Assembly (NCBI GenBank): GCA_026826555.1
Contig: JAKSZT010054324.1
Span: 3,556,835 to 3,620,834 of the forward strand
DNA from: Tolypeutes matacus
Taxonomy: Eukaryota; Chordata; Mammalia; Cingulata; Chlamyphoridae
Reading direction: 5' to 3'
Length of the DNA: 64,000 bases
The notes beneath the pieces were generated by a model that worked only from the letters and a program-made list of their open reading frames with translations, was not told the DNA's origin and searched no databases. Below are positions 36,426 through 48,842 of the stretch, piece by piece (the stretch's first letter is position 1; the number at the start of each line of letters is the position of its first letter). The position numbers and the translations under genes are program-made.

Positions 36426-37297
36426 ACTTAATTTTTATTCCAGCTATTATATTAAATCCATCTGCAGTTCCCTCTCCACCCCACCCGCATTACCCTTCCG
36501 TCACCTGCCTTATATATTTGTGTTCTCAAATCGGATGTCCTGGTAATGTAGCAAGTGGTTACTGACTGGAGAGGTTTTTTATTTTCTTTAAAAAAATCAG
36601 TAAAATCATAAAGCTGTCTTTCTAAAAGCTTAAATGAATTGATGGGCTTTTATCTTATAATAATTTTACTTTCACTACTCATATTTAAAACTGTGATAAG
36701 TTCAGATGGCCCCTGTAATCCCATGGGTGGACCAAGGACTCGCCTTTTTCCTCCTTGGCAATCCGAGCCAGGCTCTACTGGCCTGTGGAAGGCTGGCTTT
36801 ATTTAAGAGAACATTTTTTTAAAAAAAAGCCTGTCTTGTCCTCGGTGGATTGAATATGTGGTGACTCACAGTACACTAAATAAATCCTACTTGTTTCTTG
36901 CTGGCCACCCTTTCCACTCTCAGTATGGAGTGTCCTCTCTGAATGTCGATATCTCGAAGTCTCTGAAATGATGGGTCCTTCTGTGTCTCTGCTGCAAGCA
37001 CCTGTGCATTGATCGCGGCCGCCGCCGTTGCAGTATGTGAGGTTCTGGGAGATATTTTCATTTTTGTAATATTTACTTATCCTTTTAATGCTGGAATGTC
37101 CACATTAATGACAAGAAATAAGCAAATGAAACTATGAGGATACAGTTTGAATGGCCATGGAGGAGCTGGAGAATCACAGGGAGTGAGCTCGCATGACACA
37201 GCTCTGTGGGGCTGCACCTATCCATGCTGACACCACCTGCATTCAGAAACACAGTGAACATTTTACAGCCTTGAAATTATACATGTCTTTGAAGATT
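36426..37297 (+). other. Intronic stretch, no gene; small CpG-rich patch
   Basis: Mostly AT-rich. 37010-37031 (ATCGCGGCCGCCGCCGTTGC) is a small CpG-rich patch with a NotI site. A 61-codon minus-strand frame (36876-37061) covers it without a recognised family. Confidence 0.4.
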
Positions 37298-37311
37298 AAA
37301 ATGAGATGGCA

Positions 37312-37496
37312 TGGGAAGCGGCTGTGGCTCAATCAGTAGGGCTCCCATTTACCATATGGGAGGCCCCGGGTTCGGTTCCCGGGGCCTCCTGGTGAAGGCA
37401 AGCCTGCCCGCATGGCGTGGTTAGCTGACCCAGCGAGCACAAGCAGCAAGGGGGGGGATAAATGAATAAATAAATAAAATCTTTAAAAAAAAAAAA
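37312..37496 (+). mobile_element. DAS-type SINE, young monomer; 14-bp TSD
   Basis: TSD AAAATGAGATGGCA at 37298-37311 and 37497-37510. It differs from 27471-27656 at only a few positions (C/T at CpG sites, and homopolymer length), indicating recent activity. Confidence 0.95.
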
Positions 37497-37835
37497 AAAA
37501 TGAGATGGCAGTGCCGCTCCCAACTAATCTAACAAAATACATTGATATGGTGGCTCAAAGTTGAGGTGGTTGATTCGTTGAACCAAAAACTATGTATTTA
37601 TAGCAAGCTGCTTCTCAGGTAGGAATGCAGGAATCTCTCCAATTGTGGGGATGTCTTGTGAGTGAAGATAGCACTTAATGAGCAGGCAGGAGTGAAACAG
37701 TGCATAATGGTTGATGGAATTGAACGTTTAGATGCTTTATTGGAGCCGATAAAGGTCAGGTGATGTTCATCTTATTCACATACATTCATATACTCTCACC
37801 TCTATAATCATTTAAGAATGTAATCTACATATTTA

Positions 37836-38057
37836 TTTTGAGGTACTGGGTCAGGGGATTGAACCCAGAACCTCGTATGTGGGAAGCTGGCACTCAACCA
37901 CTGAGTCACATAGGCTCCCCTGAGTTGGTTTTTTCATTTGTTTGCTTGTTGTTTGTTTTCCGTTTGTTTTTGTTTTTAGGAGGCACTGAGAACTGAACCT
38001 GGGACCTCCCATGTGGGAAGCAGATGCTCAACTGCTTGAGCCACATTCTCTCCCCTG
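37836..38057 (-). mobile_element. DAS-type SINE, short dimer
   Basis: Minus strand: head A (GAATGTGGCTCAAGCAGTTG, B box GGTTCAGTTCTCAG), linker (AAAACAAACAACAAGC...), the join AACTCAGGGGAGCCTATGTG, head B (GTGACTCAGTGGTTGAGTGC, B box GGGTTCAATCCCC), ending GTACCTCAAAATA. No clear TSD. Confidence 0.88.
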
Positions 38058-41000
38058 TAAAAATTTTTAAAAGGCATTTAGCCACAAAAACAGATTATTT
38101 ACAATCAATTTAGGCTGAATGGTATGTCATTGCCCCTAAATATCAGAATGTGATTTCCCCTTTTACTTTTATTCAATATTTGAGGTGTGAAGAGGTTCCA
38201 TGAAGGGCTTGGTCAACCATAGAGAGAAAAATATAGAGAGAGTGTGAGAAATCGGACTATTTGTCCTTCAATTCTGAAGGACTGGAATTATACATAACAC
38301 AGGGGAAAGGTGCAGCCCAATTGAGAGAGAAGTTGGACAGATGCCTTGGCCTTTCAGGAGGTATGCATGTAACTTCAGAGCATTTTGACCTCATCGAGTT
38401 GGCAGTGAGCTTATAGGTTGAGGTAGAGCCCCCAAATAACTAAGACAGGAGATCCAATTTGGTTATACTTTTGTGGTTTCACTTTGCTGCAAAGGACCCT
38501 TCATTCACTGTCATTTATTCATTCATTCAGCAAACATTTAGTGAAGACAGTTCTGTGCCAGGCACCATTCTAGATCCTGGGGTCCCAGCAAGATGACACA
38601 GTACCTTCCTCAGAGACAGTGAATCTGGAGCATTTCTCTTATGGCCTTCCTGTCATGAATCGCCCTGCCAGCCGACCCTGCCAGGAAAAGACCTCCACCC
38701 CACCAATGAGATATTGAACTTTTTTTTCCCCCAACTGGTATCACTTTGGTCCCTCCCCTTTCTGTTTCCATCTGGCTGTTCCGTGCCATCAAGTCTCTTG
38801 GAGGCGTTCTCTGCTAGAGGAGACGGATCTCTCAGAAGTGAGTCGGAGAGTTGTTTTATTTCTTCCTTACCCCTGGCAAGGACTTATTGAGTTCTCAACT
38901 AATGAGGCAAAAGACATCAATAGGAAAAGAAAAATAAGAGTTTTCCTTGCCAGCGTTGCTTAGTTACCTCATCAACATTCCCTTACAGCTCAGCCGAATT
39001 CTCTCTGCATATTTTTATAGTGCACATGTTTTATTGCTTTAATTGATCTATTAAGCAGAAAATATGAAGAGCACATGGACCTCAACACATGTCAATTTTA
39101 AGCTGTTTATTTGGATTTCCGCTTTTCTCTTTGCATGAAACTTCACTCTTTATTGTCCTTTTCCTTCCTAATCTAATACTCTGAAGGAATCACATCAGTA
39201 TCCATGCTGGTAATTTAACTTTGTGGCTTAAAAAAGCAAAAGTCAACAACCTCAAAACTAGGCATCAGTTGTTAACTCTTCAAAGGCAAAGACCCAGTTT
39301 TAGTTAGCTCTGTGTCTCCAGTGCCTAGCACCATGTCTCAAACATATAAGGCTTTAGTAAATACTATTGATTGAAAGAGCAGTTGGCTTCGAACACTTAC
39401 TGAGTGCCAGCATTGTGGTGGGTGCTATTCATAACACAGAATTTGTTTATAGTTTCTACCCAGTGGGCTCAACTTATGACTTGTCCTTTTCTTTCTGGAA
39501 AATGGACAAGGACAGAGAATAAGCACTGTGTTGTTGCTCATGCTGCATATTTTATTGAGCCCGAGAAGCTGTCCTGCACGAGGCTGCAGCAGCAGCGGTC
39601 CACATTCCGTACGGCATTGTGGAAAGACATTCGTTGGCACCCAGTTCCTAGGTGCTGGGTGCTGGGCTAGCCAAATCAGTCCAGATCAAAAGACTCGGTC
39701 ATTGTTACCATCTGTCAAGGCCATTGTATTCAAAAGAGTGAGTCTCTCTTCATTCTTTTTTTTCAAACACACTCAACTGAAGACTCTGTTTTTGGAACAA
39801 ACTATGGACAAAATAACAAATGGAAGTTTGTTTATTCATCTTTTTACCCAGCCAGTCCTGCATCCCTCCAACCCAGTGCTCCTCAAAGCCGATACATTCC
39901 CTGAGATTTTGTTAAAATGCAGGTTCAGATACAGTAGACCTGGGTGAGGCTTGAAAGTCTGCATTTCTAAAAAGCTCCCAGATGACACCAAATCTGCTGG
40001 TCCATGGAGGGCACTTTCTGTATTCAGGCCTAATCTATCTAAGGGAGCTGGTTAGAAATGCACATTCTCAGGCCTCACCACCTACTACCTAGATCAGAGC
40101 CTGCATTTTAACAAGATCCTTGTGTTAAAATTTGAGAAGCACTGCTTTAATTATTTAATATACCTACAAGTATAAGTTATGTCTAGGGGTCTGGTTGGGT
40201 TGAAAAATAAGGCCAGGTAGTCTTAATGTTTCCCTTTTCATTTCAGAAATTGGGGGAGGGGGTTGACCTACATTAGTATAGCATCTGACACTCAAAGACA
40301 CAAACAGCGGCTTCTTTGTTCAGTCATTAGTGGCATGACAAATCTGTTGTTATCCATCCTGGACTGCCATTGCCTTTAAACAAGAGGACCCACCTGGCTA
40401 ACCCACCCCTCTCAAGGGAACTTCATTCTAGACCAAAATGTTTGACCAAAATAGACATCCTCATATCTGACTATGTCAGAATGATTAACAAGTTTAGACC
40501 AAGCATGAAGAGATCAGTTTCTATTTTCTTGCCTGTAAAATGGGGATAACAATACCATTCCTTCTAAGCTTCCTTTATAGTCTTGTTGTGAGAAGCTTTG
40601 AAATATACATGTGAAGGAGGTTTGAAAACAAGGATGATCATAAGATCTTAAAACAGTTTTAGTGAGAAAAAACGTCACTTATGTTTTAGTATTGGAGAGA
40701 TCTGGATTCAAATTTAGCCTTATCACCTGCTAACTGGTTTTAGGCAGATTATTTAATTAGTTGAGCTTCAATTTCTTCTTATATAAAATGGTCATAAGAA
40801 CATCCACCATGCAAAGATGTGGTGAGGATTAGACATGTTAATAATCCATAGAAACGGTGTGGTACAAAGTAGAGTTTAAAAATGGTGGCTAAGAGCAGCA
40901 CATTAAGGGACTTGATTAAGAAATAACCCTCCAAAGATGATGTCTCCCTCAAGTAACCTTCTTAGGTTGGAACAAAAAGAGAGGGTGATTTTAAAGCTGG

Positions 41001-41155
41001 TTAAAGAGAAACAAAACAGTTCGAGACTGATATCTTCAAGTCCATTATTTAAGTATCTCTGGGGGAAAAAAATCCTCAAATTTCAAGCAGGGTTTTAATG
41101 TTTACTTAAATATCTGTGAATACTGACTACTGCAGGGTTCTGTAATGAGGAAGAG
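38058..41155 (+). other. Intronic stretch with L2, MIR and hAT remnants, no gene seen
   Basis: 38500-38605 resembles antisense L2 (TCATTCAGCAAACATTTAGT, GTGCCAGGCACCATTCTAGA). 39275-39375 is sense L2 (CTGTGTCTCCAGTGCCTAGC). 40500-40640 and 40690-40870 are MIR-like in antisense. The 139-codon frame at 39528-39947 has no recognised family. Confidence 0.5.
39874..40144. mobile_element. hAT-type miniature element with inverted ends
   Basis: Starts CAGTGCTCCTCAA and ends TTGAGAAGCACTG (12 of 13 inverted match), 271 bp. The interior has GTTAGAAATGCACATTCTCA, typical of MER-class hAT relics; similar text occurs near 56830-56970. The 8-bp flanks are too decayed to count as a TSD. Confidence 0.7.
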
Positions 41156-41171
41156 TTGCCATGATTTTTCT

Positions 41172-41534
41172 TTTCTTTTTAAAGATTTATTTTATTTATT
41201 TATTCCCCCTCCCCCCATTGTTTTACACTCGCTGTCTGCTGTGTCCATTCGCTATGTGTTCTCTGTGTCTGCTTGTCTTCTCTTCTCACCTTCTCTTTAG
41301 GAGGCACCAGGAACCGATCCTGGGACCTCCTATGTGGGAGAGAGGCGCTCAATCACTTGAGCCACCTCAGCTCCCTGGTTTGTTTGTCTCTCATTGTCTC
41401 TCCTCTTTGTCTCTTTTTGTTGTGCCAGCTCTCTGTGCGGGCCAGCTTGCTTTCACCAGGAGGCCCCGGGAAATGAACCCAGGACCTCCCATATGATAGA
41501 CGAGAGCCCAATCGCTTGAGCCACATCCGCTTCC
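41172..41534 (-). mobile_element. DAS-type SINE, long dimer; 16-bp TSD
   Basis: TSD TTGCCATGATTTTTCT at 41156-41171 and 41535-41550. Minus strand: head 1 GCGGATGTGGCTCAAGCGAT, a body with a single GGCCCGCACAGAGAGCTGGC unit, head 2 GAGCTGAGGTGGCTCAAGTG, and an AATAAATAAATAAAATAAAT tail. It is a compact reference for the expanded copies at 15511 and 53685. Confidence 0.92.
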
Positions 41535-41550
41535 TTGCCATGATTTTTCT

Positions 41551-44170
41551 GTTTCATTCACACACCCCAGTCAGAGGTGCCAGAGAGACTTGTTGACGGT
41601 GTCCACAAGAGCCCAGCACTGGTGTGTGAGAACATTTCCACGCTGGTGTGCATGGAAGCACACATTTCAGGCTGGTGGAAAACAGAATTAGCAGCACAGA
41701 GGGTCATGTAAGGCTCTGAGGACCTCTGGGATTGATGACACCCTCATTATCAGAATAACAGAACAGCAGGTCCTATTTACTTGAGACCTGAGGGGGTGGC
41801 TGTTGCATTGTTACTGCTTTATTGTTAGCATTTGCGACACAAAGGGACTATTGTCTATTTTTTTAAAAATGCCCTCAACATACTTTATCTTCCCAACCTC
41901 TAGATCATTATTTTGGAAATGCCCTTTGAAAGCCTCCAGATTTCTTAAACCTTTTCCCAGGCAGGCTGAGCCTTTGAGAAGGTATTTGAAGAAGAGATTA
42001 CCCCTTTCTTTCCCTAGTATTTGTAGAGGAAAGTTGGACTGGAGGTGTTGAGATCCTTGTAGGTGATGTTCCTAAGTCAGGAGTGTGATTTCACAGACAG
42101 CCTCAGGCAGAGAGTGCCCCAGGAACAGGCTTTCCCACATGGGTCTCTTTGGTGGTCTTTGGTGGTGGTATAGGGGTGGGGCCCTGTGAGCTAAATGCCA
42201 TGTAGAGAAGGAAAAAAAAACAAAACTTCTTAGGAAGAGAGTAAGGGGTCAGAGGGAGGAAGTGAGCAGGCAAATGCTGTAGGGAATGGAGTGAGAGGCA
42301 TTCAGCTCGTCAGCAATTCTGAGGAAAGAACAGTCTGTGAGAGAGGACCAGCATATCTCGGGTGTTTTTCTTTGTCTTAATAACTGAAGGTTGACTGCTT
42401 CCCCAAACCATGTTTGAGAATGGCATGGCAAAACCCTTTCTGGGTAAGGAGATCAGGTGCCAAATCCCTTTTAATAGATTATATAATAGGCCTTCAGGAT
42501 CCGGGCACAGCTGTTGGCTGATTTTGTAACTGCTTCATCCATGAGCACACAAGACAGTCTTCACCTCCAGCCAGTATCAATGGTCTCTGGGAAGCTCTGG
42601 TAATAGGGGCCTAATTAGCCAGCAGGAACAACAGATTGAAGGGCATCATTTTTTTATAATATAAGGTCATGTGGTAAGAGCATTTCCTAGAGGTCAAGAA
42701 ACTGGACTTCAACCCCAACTATGCCTTACTAGCTACAGGACCTTGTTGGACAAGTAATTTTATCTCTTGGAGACCCAGAGATAATATTCCTATTTTGTCT
42801 ACTATAAACCTCACCTGATATTTGTGAGGGTCAAACGAGACAATGGAGAAGAGAGCACCGAAAACTTCAAAGCTGCACTGTCTATTATGGCAGCCACTAG
42901 CCTCATCTGGCTATTTATATTTAAATTAATTAAAATTAAATAAAATGAAAAATTCAGTTCCTCAGTCACACTTGTTACATTTCAAGGGCTTAACAGTCAT
43001 GTGTGGCTAATGACTACCATATTGAACAGCAGAGATATGGAATATTTTCACAGAAAGTTCTGTTGGGTAGTTCAGCCTCAAGGCACTATCTAGGGTGTGA
43101 TGTTAAGGATATAACTGTGGCTAGTTGCAGGGCTGACCAATGCTGTCATAGTTATGGATCCTTGGACAGAGAAAGATCCCACTCAAATTAGCAGAAGTAA
43201 AACAAGAGATTTATTTGACTAACTGAGGAAAACTTCTGGATCTCCACAGCAGGGAACACAGTTAGGCTTTAAGAGGTTTCTGGTGAACCAGTTCCTAGAA
43301 AATGATTAGGAACTAAAGAAGCCACTCTCCTCTTCTCACTTTCTCTTTCTTTTTCTCTTATTTCCTCTTCCCTGTGGCTATGTAGTCCCTGTTTCTCTAT
43401 ATGTTGCCCTCTTTCTCCTTTCTTTCTCTCCAGACCAGCTTTCTTAAGTCCTCTATTCATGGCCTGAACAGGGCTCAGTTAGGCTCATTTTACATGATTT
43501 CTCAGGGATAATGCCCAGCAAAGCTGGGTTATGATTCCATTCCCCAGGAGAGATATTCTTATTAGACAGCTTGGTATGATGGGCACTCCTGTTCCAATCA
43601 GTGCTATCTAAGGGGATGAGGGTGGTGGTCCATGCTTACTCAGTAAGGGCGGTAGGGGCGGAGTACAGCTGATCAGAAAAGGAACAAATAAGCATATGTG
43701 GGATAGGGTCAGGTCATTGAACAACATGCTTGACTTTAGGGCCATGGAAGGTCCATTGAGCCTAAGATCACATAGGGACCAGCCAGCAGAGAGTTGACAA
43801 AGGCCTTGAAGGTAAAGAGTGGGGTATCTTTTCTGCTTTGGTTATTTGCATGGTTGCAGCACCAGTACAGATTCACAGAGCAGGAGTTTAACCTCCATGT
43901 CCATATACCCAGATGGAAATGGGCACAGCCAGAAATACAAGGTGGAAATCAAGTATAAGCCTTTGCCATTTCTTAAATACAAACTGGACACTCACGTGTT
44001 CCCTTTTTCTCTTCTTCCTGTAGAAAGGAACATGAGGTTCCCCTGGAAATCACTCAAGAGGAAGATGGAAGGGACTGTTTAAAAGAGATTAAAAGCTATA
44101 GACCTCAAGACTGGGGCCTGAGGGCTGGCAGTGGGAAACCCTGTTGGGCTGTCATATCGCACTGAAAAGT
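41551..44170 (+). other. Intron upstream of the MOB3B exon, no gene seen
   Basis: 42680-42850 is MIR-like in antisense (TTACTAGCTACAGGACCTTG). 42875-43075 is a hAT MER5-like element. The remainder, including the 87-codon frame at 43819-44082, shows no recognised protein. No second MOB-like exon lies upstream. Confidence 0.5.
42875..43075. mobile_element. hAT MER5-like remnant
   Basis: Contains GCACTGTCTATTATGGCAGC, CACTAGCCTCATCTGGCTAT, AAATTAATTAAAATTAAATA and GTGTGGCTAATGACTACCAT, the palindromic-looking layout of a MER5-type non-autonomous DNA element. Confidence 0.7.
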
Positions 44171-44203
44171 TCCTGTTGCCTTTTTGCTTCCTGCAAAAAC
44201 AAG
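44171..44203 (+). promoter_or_regulatory. Probable 3' splice acceptor of the MOB3B start-codon exon
   Basis: A pyrimidine-rich run (TCCTGTTGCCTTTTTGCTTCC) is followed by CTGCAAAAACAAG, so the exon could begin at about 44204 and carry only about 18 nt of 5' UTR before the ATG. This is inferred from sequence pattern alone. Other AG dinucleotides nearby could serve, and no transcript was available. Confidence 0.45.
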
Positions 44204-44221
44204 GAAGATAAGGAGAAGACC

Positions 44222-44639
44222 ATGTCCATAGCCCTGAAGCAGGTGTTCAACAAGGACAAGACCTTCCGACCCAAGAGGAAATTTGAACCTGGCACACAGA
44301 GGTTTGAGCTCCACAAACGGGCCCAGGCGTCCCTCAACTCGGGTGTGGACCTGAAAGCAGCGGTGCAACTGCCCGGCGGGGAAGACCAGAATGACTGGGT
44401 GGCTGTGCATGTGGTGGACTTCTTCAATCGGATCAACCTCATCTACGGCACCATTTGTGAGTTCTGCACCGAGCAGACCTGCCCTGTGATGTCAGGGGGC
44501 CCCAAATATGAGTATCGGTGGCAGGATGACCTCAAGTACAAGAAGCCGACTGCACTGCCAGCTCCCCAGTACATGAATCTCCTTATGGACTGGATCGAGG
44601 TCCAGATCAACAACGAAGACATATTTCCAACGTGTGTGG
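44222..44639 (+). CDS. MOB3B: MOB3B, first coding exon (partial CDS)
   Basis: This exon encodes the N-terminal 139 residues of a MOB kinase-activator family protein, starting [18 protein letters not shown] proteins are small zinc-binding adaptors of NDR/LATS and MST kinases in Hippo-type signalling; the MOB3 branch is less well characterised. Visible features are the [12 protein letters not shown] segment, the core helix [19 protein letters not shown], and Cys82 and Cys87, the first half of the MOB zinc site. The His pair should lie in the next exon. The text matches MOB3B rather than MOB3A (which has SNPFLKQVF) or MOB3C (ALCLKQVFAKD). The usual length is about 216 residues, so roughly 64% is here. 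Coding ends after the first base of a Gly codon at a GTAAGT donor (44640-44645). The ATG is preceded by GAAGACC, and an in-frame upstream extension shows no MOB similarity. Confidence 0.93.
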
Positions 44640-44645
44640 GTAAGT
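44640..44645 (+). promoter_or_regulatory. MOB3B 5' splice donor GTAAGT
   Basis: A near-consensus donor directly follows ACG TGT GTG G. MOB3B-like similarity stops exactly here, and the open frame beyond it (to 44734) has no MOB resemblance. This shows a genuine intron-containing gene rather than a processed copy. Confidence 0.9.
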
Positions 44646-45779
44646 CCTTTACCACTTCTCAGTTATTTTGTCACACCCCACCCATACTTGGAAAGTTTGC
44701 AGAGACATCTTCCGAGACAGCAGTTGAAAGCTGACTCAGGTCAGCGTTTCCCTAAACCCCATCCTTCACATACCTTGTTTCTTTCTCCATATCTAAATAC
44801 TTATTGAAATTTAAAAAAATCATCTGTGAACCACTTAAAATTGTGGGCTCCAGTGGGACACATACCATTCGCTGGGAAACACTGACTTGGTGAAGTGTTA
44901 GACTTGATCTTTTGACTTTCTAGAACTAGAGTCCAATCCACCCAGTTATCCTGTAAGGTGTTTATTTTATGGCGACTTGACTAGTTAAAGTTAAGTTGAC
45001 TCTGGCGCAATTATTGTATTCATCTCTGAGGATTAAGAAATCCTAGTACAAGAATCTATGGACTGATCCATGGGGTCAAATGAACAGGAGCTTGGCATTT
45101 TGGGTAAATAAAGATCCTGGCATTCTGTCCTTCCATCTCCTGATCATAGGTTATTAATTCCAAGCTGTATTTTTAATCCTGGACCCTTATGTAGCAGCTG
45201 GACCCACTGGGACACTCAAAATGAAATGTAAACACTTTTGTTTGCTTTGTGCTCTAAACCATAAAACTCTTCAAAGGGAAGGACCAAACCTTCAGTATGT
45301 CTTATATTTCTTTGTGCTGCAGATCACTGGATTTCCTATGCATTGACTGGCTGAAATTTAGAATTCATTTTTTTAGGCCCCAGGTTCTAGTACCTAGCAC
45401 AGTGCCCTGGAACCTTGGTAGGCACTTAGAAATATTTGTGGAATGATTGAATAAATACTGGTGCTATTGGAAAGTATTATTAGAAAGCTCTGAGATGGTT
45501 GGGACATACACACAAAAAGACTTGAAAACCACTGTTGAAATCACCTCTAGATGGGGATGTGTATGTGTGTGTGTCCCCATGTGGTATATGAAAAGTTGAG
45601 GTGGGGATTATGGAAGTACTTACGTTTATATCAGAAAAAAAGTATATACAGTGATTGGGGCAGTATGTACATCTTGAAATAGTCAGCTAACAAACCAGTT
45701 TGCCCAGAATACTTGTGTTGCCTTGACTCATTCAGTTCTCTAATGCTCTCTCCTGCTGTCTTTGTGCACCCGGAAGGGA

Positions 45780-45797
45780 GGGGGGGGGGGGGGGGGG
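45780..45797 (+). repeat. Poly(G) run of 18
   Basis: An uninterrupted run of G preceded by GGAAGGGA. It has quadruplex potential and is prone to sequencing or assembly error. Confidence 0.9.
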
Positions 45798-48786
45798 TGG
45801 TCTATGGTAGTACAAATGCCTTGGTTCACTGACATAGGAAGAAGGCAGGTTTCAAAATCTCCCCTAGTGAAGTAGTGGGTACCTCAGAGGGGTGGAATTT
45901 CTTAGATTTATATCCTTTTGTACTTTCATTGACTGTCAGAACTTCTTTTGGAGCTGGAAGGAATTTTTCTTTTCAAGAAGCATTATAAGCAACTAAATTC
46001 TCTGTGCAGAACATATGATAGCAATAAGGATAAGTAAATGTGGGCAACGCTACCTCTTCTTCGTCCTTCCCCTTCTGTTTCTACTCTTGGATGCTTTGAA
46101 CTCTGGGCACTCCTGCACTCTTTGGCAGCTGTGGTTAACACACAGAGGAGCTAACCAAAAATAACATCGCAGAGCCACGAGGTGATGCTTGAGAGAGAGG
46201 AAGCTTTTGGCAGTCTGCTTGGAAAACAAGACATCATAGGTGGTTTTAGATTTTACATAGAGGAAATTGGCGGATGCCTCCATATCCCTCAGGGTAATCG
46301 TCTTTGATTTCTTTTTCTAGACATTTTCTTAGCCATTCAGCATGCTTGGGGAACAAGCTCACCTGATCATGATCCTTTGTTTTAGCTCTTCCCAATCTAT
46401 GCTCCATAGTATATGGGTAGTCTAAGAGACTTTAATAGGTGTACAATGATTTTTTTTCCCCCTCAAATAAGTTTTGGACATGTTGAATGAAATGTTAAAT
46501 TGATTACATTAGTGCAGGGCTATTATTATTCTAATGTGCATTATGTATCTCCAAAAGAGTAGACTTTAGTATGTGGTGTTTCCTATTTGACCATGGAAAT
46601 TTTTTTTTTTTTTTTTTTTTTTATGGAACGCCATTAGTATCTTTTGGGAAATACTAATCTATATGTTAGAGTTTTCAAAATTTATTTTATACTAGAATTC
46701 CTTGGGGCTTCTCTTAAAAATGTAAATTTCTGAGTCCTCCCCCATAATGACTAAATCAGAATCTCTCATGTGAGAACCAAGAATCTGTACATCCCCAGTT
46801 TGGATAACATTGATATAAGCTATTCAAAAACCGGCCCGTATGTGCTCCTCCAGTCTTATTGCCCACCATGCCCCAGTTTATTGTAACAATCCAGAATGCT
46901 TTTCCTTTCCCTAGAATCAGTCTGTTCCTTATCTCTCTGCTTTTATCCATGTTATTCTCTACTTTAGGAATCACCTCCACTCTACCTCCTCTGTCTAGTG
47001 AATTCTCATGTACCCTTTGAGGTCCAGCTCAGGTATCATGTCCTTTGTGAAGGCTTTCACCCATTAGAATGTAAGCTACTTAAAGTTGTGGAATATGCTT
47101 TAGTCACTTGAATATCCCAACACTAATTCTAGTCCTAGTGGCTTTTAAGTTGTTGAACAGATGGATGGATGGAAAAATGTACAAATAATCTTTATAAAAC
47201 TCCAGAATGTGCATGGCACTGGTGATCAAAGCAAAGTTAAGCAAACATCCCTGTCTCCACCAAGTTTAATTTTTTCTGTTTGGCTTTTCCAATGTGAAAT
47301 GTTAGGAGTCAGTAAAAACCAACACCATCCACCATCACTATGAGGATCTTTCATCAGCATCCTCTTCACTTCTGTTATTTGTCCTTGGACATTAGGGTTG
47401 CTGTGTTTTGAAAGAACCTATCTTTAGGAGTGCCTTTCTCTGTTAGAATTCATTTCTTCCTCTTCTTCCTCCCCCTGATTCCAGCCTACTCTTCTTTTTG
47501 ATCTTTGTGCTGTCATGAGTCATTGTCATAGAAAAGATCAAGATGTCTGTCAGGATAAAGTAAAAGAAGAATTCTCAGCAAACAGAGCCTGGGTGGATGA
47601 GAAATGGGGAGTTCTGCTTAGAATTACAGCTTTGAATCCTAGGCATATTTCTGTATTCCTTCCTGGGAATTGAGATGGGTTTAAACATCACCTCCTCCCC
47701 ACTGTGATCCAAGGAAACAGAACTGGAAAATACTGACAGATGTGAGGGCTTCATCCTTAGTTAGTGAGGGCTTCATCCTTAGTTAGATATTAAAGGACAT
47801 ACACGGCTATTGATCTCTACCACTGAAACATGGAGGAAAGAAAAGCTTTCATCTGTTCCCAGATTCATGTTTAACTAGGAGACCTGTGCAATTTCTGAAG
47901 TTGAGCTTTCTCAGATGGGAGAATACCAAACAGATGTGGCTCCCTTGTAAGTTATAGTCTTCTCCACTCTCCCTTGATCTCCCCTCCTGTTCCCATTGTT
48001 TAAAATTCAACAGATGTCCCACCTAAAGCCCCTAAAACAGCAGTATCCCGAGAAGCAATGCTACTTCTTTAACCACCTTCAGAGATAACCATCTAGATAG
48101 AACAATGGAAAATCACAGACTTTTTTTTTCTCTATTGCCTCTCTAATTGCAATGATTTTTATGTTCTAGCCCCCAGCTTCCCTATTTTTTCTGTTATATA
48201 ATAGGATTTAATGTCTTAGATGTGGCACTCAGAAGGATATGAGTTAGAAGACTTAGAGCTCCTGCAACCTCCAACTCACATGCTTTTAAAAAGTCTTTGG
48301 AAAGGAAGAATAAGAACATTTAAGAAACAGTTATATGATTTCACCTACCTCTATGGTTTGAATAAATGGGTGTCATGAAATGGTACGAACACGGAAGGGA
48401 TGCAAGGAATGAGAGTTCACACTCAGTGGGTCAGCTCTTTGCCAGGCACTGCACCTGCCGCTGTTAATCTTTCTTAATTCTTACAATGAAGTAGGTATTA
48501 ATATGCCTTTTTGTACATGAGGAAGCTGATGCTTGAACAAATGATGAGGCTTTTCCAAGGTTTTTAAGTTAAGAAGTAACTTAGGAGTAAAGATTTGAGC
48601 TCCAGGGTGTGTGGCCAAAAATCTATGTCCTTGTCAGGCACTACCCTTCAGGATATGTATCAGGATTTCACAGATTTTCCTTCACATGCTAAAGACTTCT
48701 CAATGAATGGTTTTAGGAGGCTGCCTTGGATGAGAAAAGTTCAGAAAACCTGCTATTTGCTAGAACTTGTGAACAAATGATTCCAT

Positions 48787-48821
<35 letters not shown>

Positions 48822-48842
48822 TTTGAGTTTATTTATTTATTT
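48787..48842 (+). repeat. (TTTA)n microsatellite
   Basis: About a dozen TTTA units with one GAGT interruption. It could be the tail of a lost antisense retroposon, since DAS-SINE tails are (TAAA)-rich, but no SINE body is adjacent. Confidence 0.9.

Noticed and set aside
1..44200. IFNK or C9orf72 as human-synteny neighbours
   Set aside because: No interferon-like or C9orf72-like reading frame was recognised; in human these lie closer to the far 5' end of MOB3B.
44144..44221. Upstream in-frame ATG extending MOB3B by 26 residues
   Set aside because: The extension reads through the probable acceptor and pyrimidine tract and does not resemble MOB proteins; the family start is MSIALKQVF at 44222.
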